Assembly: GCA_964536305.1 (NCBI GenBank)
Contig: CAZHVY010000015.1
Location: forward strand, 8,150-72,149
Direction of reading: 5' to 3'
Length of the DNA: 64,000 nt
Origin: RPRC01 sp964536305
GTDB taxonomy: Bacteria > Desulfobacterota > Desulfuromonadia > Geobacterales > Geobacteraceae
Within the stretch, counting starts at the first letter, position 1, and each line of letters opens with the position of its first letter. Below, in pieces: positions 51,692-61,009 of this stretch. The notes beneath the pieces are model-generated. The model saw only the letters and a program-made list of their open reading frames with translations, was not told where the DNA came from and searched no databases. The translations under genes were made by a program, and so were the position numbers.

Positions 51692-52768
51692 TTGATGAAC
51701 GCAAAGAAGAAAATAAGGGTATTGATAGTGGATGATTCAGCGGTGGTGCGGCAGGCCCTTACGGAAATCCTGTCGTCCGACCCGGGCATAGATATCCTCG
51801 GTACCGCCTCCGACCCCTTTATTGCGGCCCAGCGCATCAGGGAAGAGGTGCCGGACGTGATCACCCTTGACGTCGAGATGCCGCGCATGGACGGCATTAC
51901 CTTCCTGCAGAAGATCATGAGCCAGCACCCCATCCCGGTGGTGATGTGTTCGAGCCTCACGGAAGAAGGTTCGGAGACGGCCCTCAAGGCCCTGGAATAC
52001 GGCGCCGTGGAGATCATCCAGAAGCCCAAGCTGGGGGTCAAGCAGTTCCTTGAGGAGTCCAGGATCATCATCTGCGACACGGTCAAGGCCGCCGCCGAGG
52101 CAAGGGTGAAGCGCATCTCTCCGGGGGTGAAGAAGGTCCCGCCGAAACTTACCGCCGACGCGGTCATCGCCAAGCCCACCGGCGCCGCCATGATCCAGAC
52201 CACCGAGAAGGTGGTGATGGTGGGCGCCTCCACCGGGGGGACAGAGGCGTTGCGGATTTTCCTGGAGGCGATGCCCCTGGACGCGCCGGGCATCGTAATC
52301 GTCCAGCACATGCCGGAACACTTTACCCGCTCCTTTGCCGCACGCCTTGACGGCATTTGCCGCATATCGGTCAAAGAAGCGGAAAACAACGATACGGTCA
52401 TGAGGGGGAGGGCGCTTATCGCGCCGGGAAACGCCCATGCGCTGCTCAAGCGCAGCGGCGCGCGCTACTACGTGGAGATCAAGGACGGACCGCTGGTGAG
52501 CCGCCATCGCCCGTCGGTGGACGTGCTCTTCCGTTCCGCCGCCCGCTACGCGGGCAAGAACGCGGTGGGGGTAATCATGACCGGCATGGGTGACGACGGG
52601 GCCAAGGGCCTCAAGGAGATGAAGGAGGCCGGAGCGTCCACCATCGCCCAGGATGAGCAGTCGTGCGTGGTGTTCGGCATGCCCAAGGAGGCCATCAAGC
52701 TGGGCGCGGCGGATCGCGTGCTGCCGCTGGAGGTTATCGCCGGGGCGGTGGTCAAGGAGTGCCAGTAG
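51692..52768 (+). CDS. cheB: CheB methylesterase/glutaminase
   Basis: A 358-residue enzyme. Receiver domain at 1-125 with DVEMPRMDG (Asp60). Catalytic domain at about 165-358 with GASTGGTEALR (Ser), QHMPEHFT (His) and MTGMGDDGAKGL (Asp). Demethylates receptors and closes the operon. Confidence 0.92.
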   Translation: MMNAKKKIRVLIVDDSAVVRQALTEILSSDPGIDILGTASDPFIAAQRIREEVPDVITLDVEMPRMDGITFLQKIMSQHPIPVVMCSSLTEEGSETALKALEYGAVEIIQKPKLGVKQFLEESRIIICDTVKAAAEARVKRISPGVKKVPPKLTADAVIAKPTGAAMIQTTEKVVMVGASTGGTEALRIFLEAMPLDAPGIVIVQHMPEHFTRSFAARLDGICRISVKEAENNDTVMRGRALIAPGNAHALLKRSGARYYVEIKDGPLVSRHRPSVDVLFRSAARYAGKNAVGVIMTGMGDDGAKGLKEMKEAGASTIAQDEQSCVVFGMPKEAIKLGAADRVLPLEVIAGAVVKECQ

Positions 52769-52771
52769 TCT

Positions 52772-54580
52772 TCAGACGCTCTCCCCGTCCTGGAATCCGG
52801 CTATGGCCCGCAGGAATTCCGGGCCGTACTTGCCCAGCTTGTGCTTGCCGACCCCGCTTACCAGCAGCATTTCCTCCGCGGTGGATGGACGGCGGGCGGC
52901 CATCTCCGTAAGGGTGGCGTCGCCGAACACGACAAAAGGGGGCACGCCTTCCCTGTCGGCGATGCTCTTGCGCAGGACGCGCAGGGCTTCGAAAAGAGGG
53001 TCGCCACCCATGGCGGCCTTTTTTTTCGCCCCTTTCCTGCCCGTTCCCCCCTTTACCGCCATGGCCGGCGGTCTTGCCAGGATGAGCCGCTCCTCGCCCC
53101 GCAAAAGCGGCCGGGCCGCCTCGGTCAGCTTGAGGATGGAATAGTTGGCCAGGTCCTGTCTCAGGTAGCCCAGGTGCACCAGTTGACGCAGCAGGCTCGC
53201 CCAGGTCTCCGCCGGCAGATCCCCGCCGATGCCGAAGGTGGAGAGGCGGTCGTGGCCAAGCTGCCGCACCCGTTCTCCGGTGGAACCTCGCAGCACGTCT
53301 ATGACATGGCCCATGCCGAACCTCTGCCCGACACGGTAGACGCAGGAGAGGGCCTTGCGCGCCTCTTCGGTGGCGTCGAACCGTTGCGGCGGGTCCAGGC
53401 AGATGTCGCAGTTGCCGCAGTCCGCGGAAATCCTTTCCCCGAAATAGCCCAGCAGCGCCCTGCGCCGGCAGTTCAGGGACTCGGCGAAGCCAATCATCGC
53501 ATTCAGCTTGTGCAGTTCGATGCGGTTTTGCTCCGGGTTACCCCCGCTTTCGATAAGCGACCTGGCCACCATCACGTCCCCGTAGCCGAAGAGGAGGAGC
53601 GCTTCCGAAGGGAGTCCGTCGCGGCCGGCCCTGCCGGTCTCCTGGTAGTAGCTCTCCACGTTGCGCGGCAGGTCGTAATGGACCACGAACCGGACGTTGG
53701 GCTTGTCGATGCCCATGCCGAAGGCGACCGTGGCCACCACGACCTGGATATCGTCGCGCTGGAACGCCTCCTGCACGCGGCGGCGCTCCCGGTCCGCCAG
53801 ACCGGCGTGATAGGGCGCGGCCCGGTAACCTGCCTCCGCAAGCCGGGCAGCCACCGACTCGACCCTCTTGCGGGAGAGGGCGTACACGATGCCCGGGGCG
53901 CCTTCGTTCCGTTGCCGGAGAAACGCGCCCAGCTGCGCGAACGGCTTCACCTTTTCCGTGACGGTATAGCGGATGTTGGGCCGGTCGAAGCCGGCGACAA
54001 AGGACGGCGCCCGTTCCAGGCCGAGCCTGCCGATGATGTCGGCGCGTGTCTGGTCGTCGGCGGTGGCGGTGAGGGCGATCAGTGGCACATCGGGGAAGAG
54101 GTCGCGCAGGCGTCCCAGTTGCACATACTCGGGCCTGAAATCGTGTCCCCACTGGGAGATGCAGTGGGCCTCGTCTATGGCGAAAAGCGAGACGTTTATG
54201 CCTCTGAGCCTCTCCATGAAGGATTCGGTCATCAGCCTTTCCGGCGCCACGTAGAGGAGCCTGAGGCGGCCGGCGTGGAGGCGCGCCAATATCCGTCTGG
54301 ACTCAGTCTCGCCCAGGGTGGAGTTGTAGAAAGCCGCCTCAACCCCGTTGGCGCGGAGGGCGTCCACCTGGTCCTTCATCAGCGAGATAAGGGGGGATAC
54401 CACCAGAGCGGTGCCCTCCCGGTGCAGGGCCGGTATCTGGTAGCAGAGGGATTTGCCGCCTCCCGTGGGCATGAGCACGAAGGCGTCTTCACCGCGGATG
54501 AGGCCGGATATGATCTCTTCCTGGTAGGGACGGAACTTCCCGTAGCCGAATACCGTTTTGAGTGTTTCAAGAATGGTCAT
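52772..54580 (-). CDS. recQ: RecQ DNA helicase
   Basis: A 602-residue helicase. Motif I is MPTGGGKSLCYQ, motif II DEAHC, motif VI QETGRAGRDG. The RecQ zinc site has CNCDICLDPP and the upstream Cys in LNCRRRALL; the C-terminal HRDC-like domain starts near 520. Converges with cheB with 3 bases between. Confidence 0.93.
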   Translation of the reverse strand: MTILETLKTVFGYGKFRPYQEEIISGLIRGEDAFVLMPTGGGKSLCYQIPALHREGTALVVSPLISLMKDQVDALRANGVEAAFYNSTLGETESRRILARLHAGRLRLLYVAPERLMTESFMERLRGINVSLFAIDEAHCISQWGHDFRPEYVQLGRLRDLFPDVPLIALTATADDQTRADIIGRLGLERAPSFVAGFDRPNIRYTVTEKVKPFAQLGAFLRQRNEGAPGIVYALSRKRVESVAARLAEAGYRAAPYHAGLADRERRRVQEAFQRDDIQVVVATVAFGMGIDKPNVRFVVHYDLPRNVESYYQETGRAGRDGLPSEALLLFGYGDVMVARSLIESGGNPEQNRIELHKLNAMIGFAESLNCRRRALLGYFGERISADCGNCDICLDPPQRFDATEEARKALSCVYRVGQRFGMGHVIDVLRGSTGERVRQLGHDRLSTFGIGGDLPAETWASLLRQLVHLGYLRQDLANYSILKLTEAARPLLRGEERLILARPPAMAVKGGTGRKGAKKKAAMGGDPLFEALRVLRKSIADREGVPPFVVFGDATLTEMAARRPSTAEEMLLVSGVGKHKLGKYGPEFLRAIAGFQDGESV

Positions 54581-54728
54581 GATGGATGAGGTGTTTTCCT
54601 GGAAGCGCCTGCAAAGGTCGGGGAGTGGCGATGCGCTGCCGGATGGGTGTCCCGGATGCGGCTGATGCGCCGCCGAAGGGCCGGCTGGGGTGTTGAGCGG
54701 GGGACGGGCGGGGCTTCAGGGAAAGACA

Positions 54729-55274
54729 TCAGTCTTTGGAGATTACTTTTCCCGTTATCAAAAGCCGTTCAGGGTCGAACCCCTGAGCGCGCATCTTTTG
54801 CAGAAGCTCCCGGTACAGTTCAGCGTCCATCGACGGGGTTCTGCTGAGAATCCACAGGTATTTGCGGTCAGGCGTGCCCACGGCGGCATGGCCGTAATCC
54901 GGTCCCAGGTGAAGAATCCAGTAGTCACCGTAAAACGGGCGGAAAAAGGATACCCTGAGTCTGGCGTTGCCGGAAGACGGGTCGGAGACCCTGGCGGTTC
55001 CTCGAGCCTCTTTGATGCCGGATGAGGTTTGGCAACGGTTCACCACCGTCACCGAACGGTCATTTTCAAGGGTGTAGGTTGCGGTCGCTTCCCCGCATTC
55101 ACTCTGGAAACGGTTGGGATACCGGGCAATCTCGTACCACTGGCCCGCGTAGCGTCTCAGGTCAACGTGAACGGCCGTCTCCGGAGGATCCGAACGGAGC
55201 GCCGCGTCCCTTGAACATGCCGCGGGAAGGATCATAAATAAAAAAAGAGGAAGGAGATAAAGATGTCTCGCCAT
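54729..55274 (-). CDS. Outer-membrane lipocalin (Blc-like)
   Basis: A 181-residue lipoprotein; signal MARHLYLLPLFLFMILPAAC with lipobox PAAC. The mature domain has the lipocalin signature YAGQWYEIARYPNRFQ and the GDYWILHLGPDY strand, as in Blc. Binds lipids or membrane repair molecules. Start chosen at 55274. Confidence 0.88.
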   Translation of the reverse strand: MARHLYLLPLFLFMILPAACSRDAALRSDPPETAVHVDLRRYAGQWYEIARYPNRFQSECGEATATYTLENDRSVTVVNRCQTSSGIKEARGTARVSDPSSGNARLRVSFFRPFYGDYWILHLGPDYGHAAVGTPDRKYLWILSRTPSMDAELYRELLQKMRAQGFDPERLLITGKVISKD

Positions 55275-55314
55275 GGCGCCGCCTCGAAAGGGGTGGACGG
55301 AGGGTCTGGTTTTG

Positions 55315-55518
55315 TTACGGTTCGAAGATTGGCCCGAAAAACTCTTCCATCTTCCTGCGCGCGCTGAGGGATATGCCATGGGTGCCCCGCAGTTTTCCAT
55401 TGATCAGATCTTCCACGATCCGGTGATCCAGTTCCGCGCTCTTTGCCCAGACATTAATCGTCATTCCGGTTGGGCTCAATTTTTCTTTAATAATCCTCAA
55501 TCTCTGCTCTGTATTCAT
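55315..55518 (-). CDS. Small protein, HTH-like
   Basis: A 67-residue protein, MNTEQRLRIIKEKLSPTGMT. ELDHRIVEDLINGKLRG followed by basic helix LSARRKMEEFF may be a DNA-binding helix-turn-helix, as in small phage-like regulators, but no family is clear. It may be a hypothetical regulator of the lipocalin gene, which is downstream on the same strand. Confidence 0.5.
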   Translation of the reverse strand: MNTEQRLRIIKEKLSPTGMTINVWAKSAELDHRIVEDLINGKLRGTHGISLSARRKMEEFFGPIFEP

Positions 55519-55686
55519 CTGTCAAGACTCCAGAAATAAAGACTCGGCGGCGCCATGGGTGAAGCTGAAGACGACGCGCGTTGGTTCGCCCTGCCGCTGG
55601 CCGGGTAAAAAATGAAAAGGGATGATACACTTTTTTTTCACAATGTTCAATCCATGATGAGCTGCCGGGATCCGGCCGGCCGGTCG

Positions 55687-56973
55687 TCACATGTTTCTCG
55701 GCTGTCCGGTGCATGAGAGGACGCTGCTCCAGAGCTTGCCCTGGGGATCAACCTGCTTCCTGCCGGATACGGCATATCTGATGGGGAGATGAGTGCCTTC
55801 GTTTTTCCAGACGCCAACCACCATGTTGGTGCGGCCGGCCATCCCCGCATGCACGGCGTTGTGCCCCAGCAGCAGGCAGAAGGCTGAGTCGCGGGCGTTG
55901 GGCGGGGTGCTGCGGATGGTGTAGCTGGGATCGATGTATTTCAGGTTTATTTCCATCCCGGCCCTGGTGAAATGCTCCTTGATGCGATCCCGCAGAAATG
56001 TGCCGATGTCGCCCAGACGGACGTTTCCGGAGGCGTCCTTCTCCCGTGTCTTCTCCATCAGGTCCTGGCCCGCGCCTTCTCCCACCACCACAACCGCGTG
56101 ACCCCGTTCCGCAAGTCTGTTGTTGAGGGAGTAAAGGAATCCCTCAAGGGTAAAAGGGACCTCGGGGATCAGGCAGAAATTGACATCGCTGTTGGCAAGG
56201 GTCGCGTAGACGGCGATGAAGCCCGATTGGCGTCCCATGAGCTTTACCAGCCCGATGCCGTTGCGCGCTCCCATGGCCTCGCAGTTGGCTGCGGAGATGA
56301 CCTTCCTCGCCTCGGAGATGGCGGTCTCGAATCCGAAGGATTCCTCCACGAACAGGATATCGTTGTCTATGGTTTTGGGGATGCCGATGACGGAAATTTT
56401 CAGGCCCCGCTGCCTGATCTCCTCGGCCAGGGCCCGCGCCCCTTTCAGGGTGCCGTCGCCCCCGACGGTGAAGAGGATGCCCACGTCCAGATGCTCCAGG
56501 GTATCCACCATCTCTCCCACGTCCTGGGGGCCCCGTGAGGTGCCCAGGATGGTCCCTCCCTGGAGGTGTATGCCCTCCACTGTATCTGGCGTGAGGATCA
56601 TGGGGCGGTTGCGGTTTTCTCTGGTCAGACCCTCGTAGCCGTAGCGGAAACCGAACACCGTCCTTACCCCGTAGTGGTGGTGAAGGCTCAGGACAATGGC
56701 CCGTATTACGTCGTTCAGTCCAGGGCAGATGCCGCCGCAGGTGACTATTCCGCAGACGAGGCGTTTCGGGTCGAAGAGGATGCGCTCCCTGGGACCGGCC
56801 GCTTCGAATGCCGGTGGTGGTGTCCCGCGGTCCAGATATGTCTGGATTTCATAAAGCCTTGAATGGTAGAGGACATGGTCCGCGTCATCGATGAAACGCA
56901 CCAGGGACATGGGGGAAGGGATGCGGCAGTCGTCAAGGCGATCAACGGAGAAGTCAAGATCCGTGTTGTTCAT
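55687..56973 (-). CDS. Phosphofructokinase (TP0108/long type, likely ATP-dependent)
   Basis: A 428-residue enzyme that phosphorylates fructose-6-phosphate. GGDGTLKGA gives a Gly at position 104 (E. coli numbering), typical of ATP use, while PKTIDND has Lys at 124, as in PPi enzymes; this mix marks the long subgroup such as TP0108, which are ATP-dependent. It overlaps the start of the ROK gene by 20 bases, so the two are coupled. Confidence 0.85.
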   Translation of the reverse strand: MNNTDLDFSVDRLDDCRIPSPMSLVRFIDDADHVLYHSRLYEIQTYLDRGTPPPAFEAAGPRERILFDPKRLVCGIVTCGGICPGLNDVIRAIVLSLHHHYGVRTVFGFRYGYEGLTRENRNRPMILTPDTVEGIHLQGGTILGTSRGPQDVGEMVDTLEHLDVGILFTVGGDGTLKGARALAEEIRQRGLKISVIGIPKTIDNDILFVEESFGFETAISEARKVISAANCEAMGARNGIGLVKLMGRQSGFIAVYATLANSDVNFCLIPEVPFTLEGFLYSLNNRLAERGHAVVVVGEGAGQDLMEKTREKDASGNVRLGDIGTFLRDRIKEHFTRAGMEINLKYIDPSYTIRSTPPNARDSAFCLLLGHNAVHAGMAGRTNMVVGVWKNEGTHLPIRYAVSGRKQVDPQGKLWSSVLSCTGQPRNM

Positions 56974-57988
56974 TGGGGTTCTCCTCTGGATGATGGAAAT
57001 GGGGCCCGGCGCCAGCCTTCGCGTATGTCTTCAGCTCCCGCATGACCAGGGCCGCCGCGCCCAGGATTGCGGCGTCGGATTCCGGCAGGCCGGACGGCAT
57101 GAGCCGCACCTTGCCCCGGAATACCTTCAGAAGATTCGCCTCCAGGGAAAGGCGTGTCGGCTGGAATATCAGTTCCCCGGCGGCGGCCAGGCCGCCGAAG
57201 AGGAATATCGCCTCCGGGCTGGTGATGGCGACGGCGTCGGCCAGCTTCATGCCCAGGATGCGCCCGGTACGGCGGAACGCTTCCAACGCCAGGGCATCTC
57301 CCTGCTTCGCGGCCTCGAAGACGTTCCGGGCCGTAAGCTCCCTGGGGCTGCGACCCCGCAGGACGCTGTCTGCCGTCCGATCCGCCAGAAGGCTCATGAC
57401 CGTCCGGCACAGGCCGGGCGCCGAGGCGTATGTCTCCAGGCAGCCCCGTTTGCCGCAGGCGCATTGACGGCCGTCGGGGTCGACCACCGTGTGGCCTATT
57501 TCTCCGGCAAATCCGTCCGCGCCGTAAAGGACCTCGCCGTTCACCACGATCCCGCTGCCGACCCCGGTTCCGAGGGTAATTACCATGAAGTGGCGCATTC
57601 CCACCGCGCCGCCGAACTCCATCTCGCCTATGGCCGCGGCGTTGGCGTCGTTGGTGATGGCAACGGGAAGCCTGAATGCCTCCCGGAAAAGTCCGGCGAG
57701 GTTTACCGAAGGTTCCCAGCCGAGATTGGGGGGATTCGTCACCACTCCCGTATAATAATTCGCGTTGGGGGCGCCGATGCCGATCCCTTTCAGCTCACGG
57801 GAGTCTTCCAGGGGAGAAAAGAAATCCGGGAATCGCTCCCTTATGCGCGAAACCAGGGTGGCGGGGCTTTCGCCGGGCATGGTGGGGATTGTCTCCCGCT
57901 TCAGGATCCTGCCTTCTTCCTCCACCACGCCGAAAGAGGTCGTCGTACCTCCGATGTCGATGCCAAGTACCGCCGGCGTCCGGGTCAT
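56954..57988 (-). CDS. ROK-family sugar kinase (glucokinase type)
   Basis: A 344-residue kinase. LGIDIGGTTTSFGVV is the ATP-binding motif; GRQCACGKRGCLETYAS is the ROK zinc site; the GEIGHTVVDPDGR motif contacts the sugar. With PFK downstream it forms a glycolysis-entry pair. Exact sugar not settled; glucose is the usual one. Confidence 0.85.
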   Translation of the reverse strand: MTRTPAVLGIDIGGTTTSFGVVEEEGRILKRETIPTMPGESPATLVSRIRERFPDFFSPLEDSRELKGIGIGAPNANYYTGVVTNPPNLGWEPSVNLAGLFREAFRLPVAITNDANAAAIGEMEFGGAVGMRHFMVITLGTGVGSGIVVNGEVLYGADGFAGEIGHTVVDPDGRQCACGKRGCLETYASAPGLCRTVMSLLADRTADSVLRGRSPRELTARNVFEAAKQGDALALEAFRRTGRILGMKLADAVAITSPEAIFLFGGLAAAGELIFQPTRLSLEANLLKVFRGKVRLMPSGLPESDAAILGAAALVMRELKTYAKAGAGPHFHHPEENPNEQHGS

Positions 57989-58215
57989 ATCAGGCCTCGC
58001 TTTCCGCGGAATCGTGTCTCATCACGAGCCGCATCATCCCGGCGGGCAAGGGCCGGGGCTGATGTGTGGTACAATACTAGCCTTAATGGGCCGGTTTGTC
58101 CAACAACGGAGAGGCCGGCCCGGCAGGCGGCGCCCGCTTTTTGACATGGATCATGTGCATGGCCGGGCCATTCGGTATAAGATCGGGCCACCAAGGAAAG
58201 GAAAGGAGACAACCC

Positions 58216-58548
58216 ATGGCGGAATCACAGGAAAACATCACGGGAAGAGCGCTCGGTTTGAAGGAACTGGTCGCTTATCAGGACGGAGCGGTGGTCAGCA
58301 AGACACTTGTCGATCGAGGCATCGGGACCATAACCCTGTTCTCCTTCGACTCGGGGCAGGGGCTCAGTGAACATACCGCGCCCTTCGACGCCTTTGTCCA
58401 GATTGTTGAAGGAGCGGCGGAGATCACCATTTCCGGCGTCGCGGCAACCGTTCGGGAGGGGGAGATGATCATCATGCCCGCCAACCAGCCCCACTCCCTC
58501 AAGGCGAAGGAGAGGTTCAAGATGCTGCTGGTGATGATACGGGCGTGA
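58216..58548 (+). CDS. Cupin-domain protein
   Basis: A 110-residue single cupin starting MAESQENITGR. EHTAPFDAFVQIVEG and PANQPHSLKAKERF hold the two cupin motifs, with the usual His and Glu positions partly kept. The function is unknown; such proteins bind small molecules or metals. GGAAAGGAG lies before ATG 58216. Confidence 0.8.
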   Translation: MAESQENITGRALGLKELVAYQDGAVVSKTLVDRGIGTITLFSFDSGQGLSEHTAPFDAFVQIVEGAAEITISGVAATVREGEMIIMPANQPHSLKAKERFKMLLVMIRA

Positions 58549-58616
58549 AATTTCAGCCGGAATGAAACAGGGACGTCGCGTCGCGCGGCGCCCCTTGTCA
58601 CGGCGCTCACCGGCAG

Positions 58617-58712
58617 CTATTTCATGATGGTAACGGCGCCGTCGTTCAGGTCAAATTTGGCCGTGACTATCCTGATCTTTCCCCCCTCCGACCGATGCCT
58701 ATCCCGCGGCGC
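58617..58712 (-). pseudogene. 3' remnant of an unidentified gene
   Basis: The minus strand reads GGKIRIVTAKFDLNDGAVTI then MK and TAG at 58617-58619, preceded by TGA at 58713-58715. It resembles the C-terminus of some carbonic anhydrases (IVxAxYDLxxGxV). No start is seen, so it is a leftover of a deleted gene. Confidence 0.35.
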
Positions 58713-59046
58713 TCACCAGCGTAGCGGCCGAACCGAGAACAGTTCCTTTCCATGCAGTCTTTTTCACTGACTTCATTTCATTGACTTTTTGGCGCTGTGA
58801 TAGTGTCGCGTTCATTGTCATGGAAGTGGAAACCGCTCAAATTTATATTCACTGAAAATGTGCCGCTTAATTGGTAATGCATCTGGCCGGAACGTTATTC
58901 CGGCCTGCTCAATAAGCATTGAATGTATAGAATTGTACGGTATCTTTCATTAGTAGATGGCTGTCTGGAGACTCCTGGAAAAATCCGGCGAAAAATCGTG
59001 ACGTCTTCATTACAACTCGGTATCGGTTGAAGCACACGGAACGGAA
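58713..59046. other. Intergenic region before hybrid kinase
   Basis: About 330 bases without recognisable gene, structure or strong promoter; AT-rich at 58840-58930. Confidence 0.4.
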
Positions 59047-61002
59047 ATGGACTATCCTTATAACATACTGATTGTAGACGATGAGGAATTGATCCGTTTG
59101 AACCTGAGGGCACTGCTGGAGGACCTGGGCTATCGGATTTTCGAAGCCGCCGACGGCCGGGAGGGTCTGGATGTCTTTGACCGTTGGCGGCCCGACCTGG
59201 TTCTGACCGATCTCAGGATGCCGGTGATGGACGGGCTTTCAATGATTGACGCCCTTCGGGAGAAAAGTCCTGAAACACCGGTCATAGTAATCTCCGGCGT
59301 CGGCACGGTGCGGGAGGCCGTTGATTCACTCCGTCTCGGCGCGTGGGACTACGTAATGAAGCCGGTCCTTGATGCGGAGGGGCTGAATATCGCCATCCGG
59401 CGCGTGCTCGAGAAAGCGCGTCTTCTGAGAGAAAACCGTCTTTACCGTGAGCATCTGGAAAAAACCGCCGAAGCGCTGGGGATAAGCGAAGAAAGATATG
59501 CTCTGGCCGTCGAGGGGGCAAACGACGTCATATGGGACGTGAATCTCAACACTGGTGAAATGTATCATTCACAACGGATTACAGGCATACTCGGCTATGA
59601 AGAACATGAAATTCCCTCTAATATGAACGTGGATGATTGGCGGGAACGGATTCATCCGGATGACTATCAAAGGGTGGTGGAAACCCGTGATTCCTGCCTG
59701 GAGGGTCGCGCGCCCCTTTTCGAGATGGACTTCCGGGTGCGTCATAGGGATGGAGGTTATCGATGGGTTGGCTGTCGCGGCGTCTGCGTGCGCGATTCGG
59801 GGGGGCGACCGTACCGCATGGCAGGGTCCATGAGCGATATTACAGAGCGAAAGAAGCTCGAACAGCAACTCCTTGAGTCGCGTAAGATGGAATCGGTGGC
59901 GGTTCTCGCGGGCGGGGTGGCCCACGAGTTCAATAATCTTCTTACGGCAATTTCGGGCTATGGGCAGATGCTCCGGGAAAGCATCCCCGCGGATGACGGA
60001 CCTTCCCAGGAAAGTATCGGGAATGTACTGAAAGCGGCTGAACGGGCCGCGGAGCTTGCGACAAGCCTCCTTGCCTTCAGCCGAAGACAGATAATCAACC
60101 CCGAGACTGTCCCCCTGGATGCCGTTATCATCAATTCCCGTAACCATATCGAAAAGATCATTGGGGACACTATCGAGTTTGAAGTGAAGTCGTCGGAAGA
60201 GAACCTTCTGGTCAAGGCCGACATGGAGCAGATGGAGCAGGTCCTGGCAAACCTGGCCGCCAATGCCCGCGACGCCATGCCCCACGGAGGCCGTCTGCTG
60301 ATAACGACCGGTAAAGAGGTTGTCAGGGGAGGGTCGGAAACACTGCGTGATCTGACGTCGCCGGGCGAATACGCCCTGATATCCGTTTCAGACACAGGCA
60401 GGGGAATAGGCAAGGATCTGGAGAAGATCTTCGATCCGTTTTATTCCACCAAGAAGGTGGGAGAAGGGACGGGCCTCGGGTTGTCCATTGCCTATGGCAT
60501 CATCAAGCAGCACAACGGTTCCATCACGGTCAGCAGCGAACCCGGCAAAGGGACGACGTTCACTATCTACCTGCCGTTGATTGCCGGTGATATTCGCGAG
60601 GAGAAGCTGAGAACTCCGGCGTCGCATGCCGCCGGCACGAGAACGGTGCTTATCGCCGAGGATGAAGCGATTGTCAGGTGCTTTATGAAGAGAATGCTGG
60701 AAAAGGAGGGTTACAAGGTCATCGTCGCTGAAGATGGAGAAGAAGCGGTGTCACGTTTCAGGGAGCATGGCGACATTTCCCTTGTGCTTTCGGATGTGGT
60801 AATGCCTCGGAAAAACGGCAAGGAGATGCTGGATGAGATCAGAAAGCTGAAGCCGGGGATCAAGGTGGTGTTCATCAGCGGTTACGCAGCGGAAGTCATC
60901 AAAAATAGAGGCCTGCTTGACGAAGGGACGGATCTTGTCCGGAAACCTTTCGATAAGAATGTTTTGTTGCGGAAGGTGCGGGAGATGCTTGGCGGGGACT
61001 GA
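59047..61002 (+). CDS. Hybrid histidine kinase: receiver, PAS, kinase, receiver
   Basis: A 651-residue protein. Receiver 1 at 1-125 with TDLRMP (Asp55); PAS at about 150-270 (WDVNLNTGEMYHSQRITGIL); kinase with GGVAHEFNNLLTAISGYGQ (His293) and ATPase NLAANARDAMPHG, GRGIGKDLEKIFDPF; receiver 2 at 530-651 with SDVVMP (Asp583). Soluble. Family M (histidine followed by EFNNLL) kinases of this type are common in delta-proteobacteria. It overlaps nothing and precedes a second kinase by 7 bases. Confidence 0.88.
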   Translation: MDYPYNILIVDDEELIRLNLRALLEDLGYRIFEAADGREGLDVFDRWRPDLVLTDLRMPVMDGLSMIDALREKSPETPVIVISGVGTVREAVDSLRLGAWDYVMKPVLDAEGLNIAIRRVLEKARLLRENRLYREHLEKTAEALGISEERYALAVEGANDVIWDVNLNTGEMYHSQRITGILGYEEHEIPSNMNVDDWRERIHPDDYQRVVETRDSCLEGRAPLFEMDFRVRHRDGGYRWVGCRGVCVRDSGGRPYRMAGSMSDITERKKLEQQLLESRKMESVAVLAGGVAHEFNNLLTAISGYGQMLRESIPADDGPSQESIGNVLKAAERAAELATSLLAFSRRQIINPETVPLDAVIINSRNHIEKIIGDTIEFEVKSSEENLLVKADMEQMEQVLANLAANARDAMPHGGRLLITTGKEVVRGGSETLRDLTSPGEYALISVSDTGRGIGKDLEKIFDPFYSTKKVGEGTGLGLSIAYGIIKQHNGSITVSSEPGKGTTFTIYLPLIAGDIREEKLRTPASHAAGTRTVLIAEDEAIVRCFMKRMLEKEGYKVIVAEDGEEAVSRFREHGDISLVLSDVVMPRKNGKEMLDEIRKLKPGIKVVFISGYAAEVIKNRGLLDEGTDLVRKPFDKNVLLRKVREMLGGD

Positions 61003-61009
61003 AATCAAC

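Noticed and set aside
52841..54589. Open frame of 582 codons on the plus strand over recQ
   Set aside because: Antisense to an obvious RecQ with all helicase motifs; no family resemblance.
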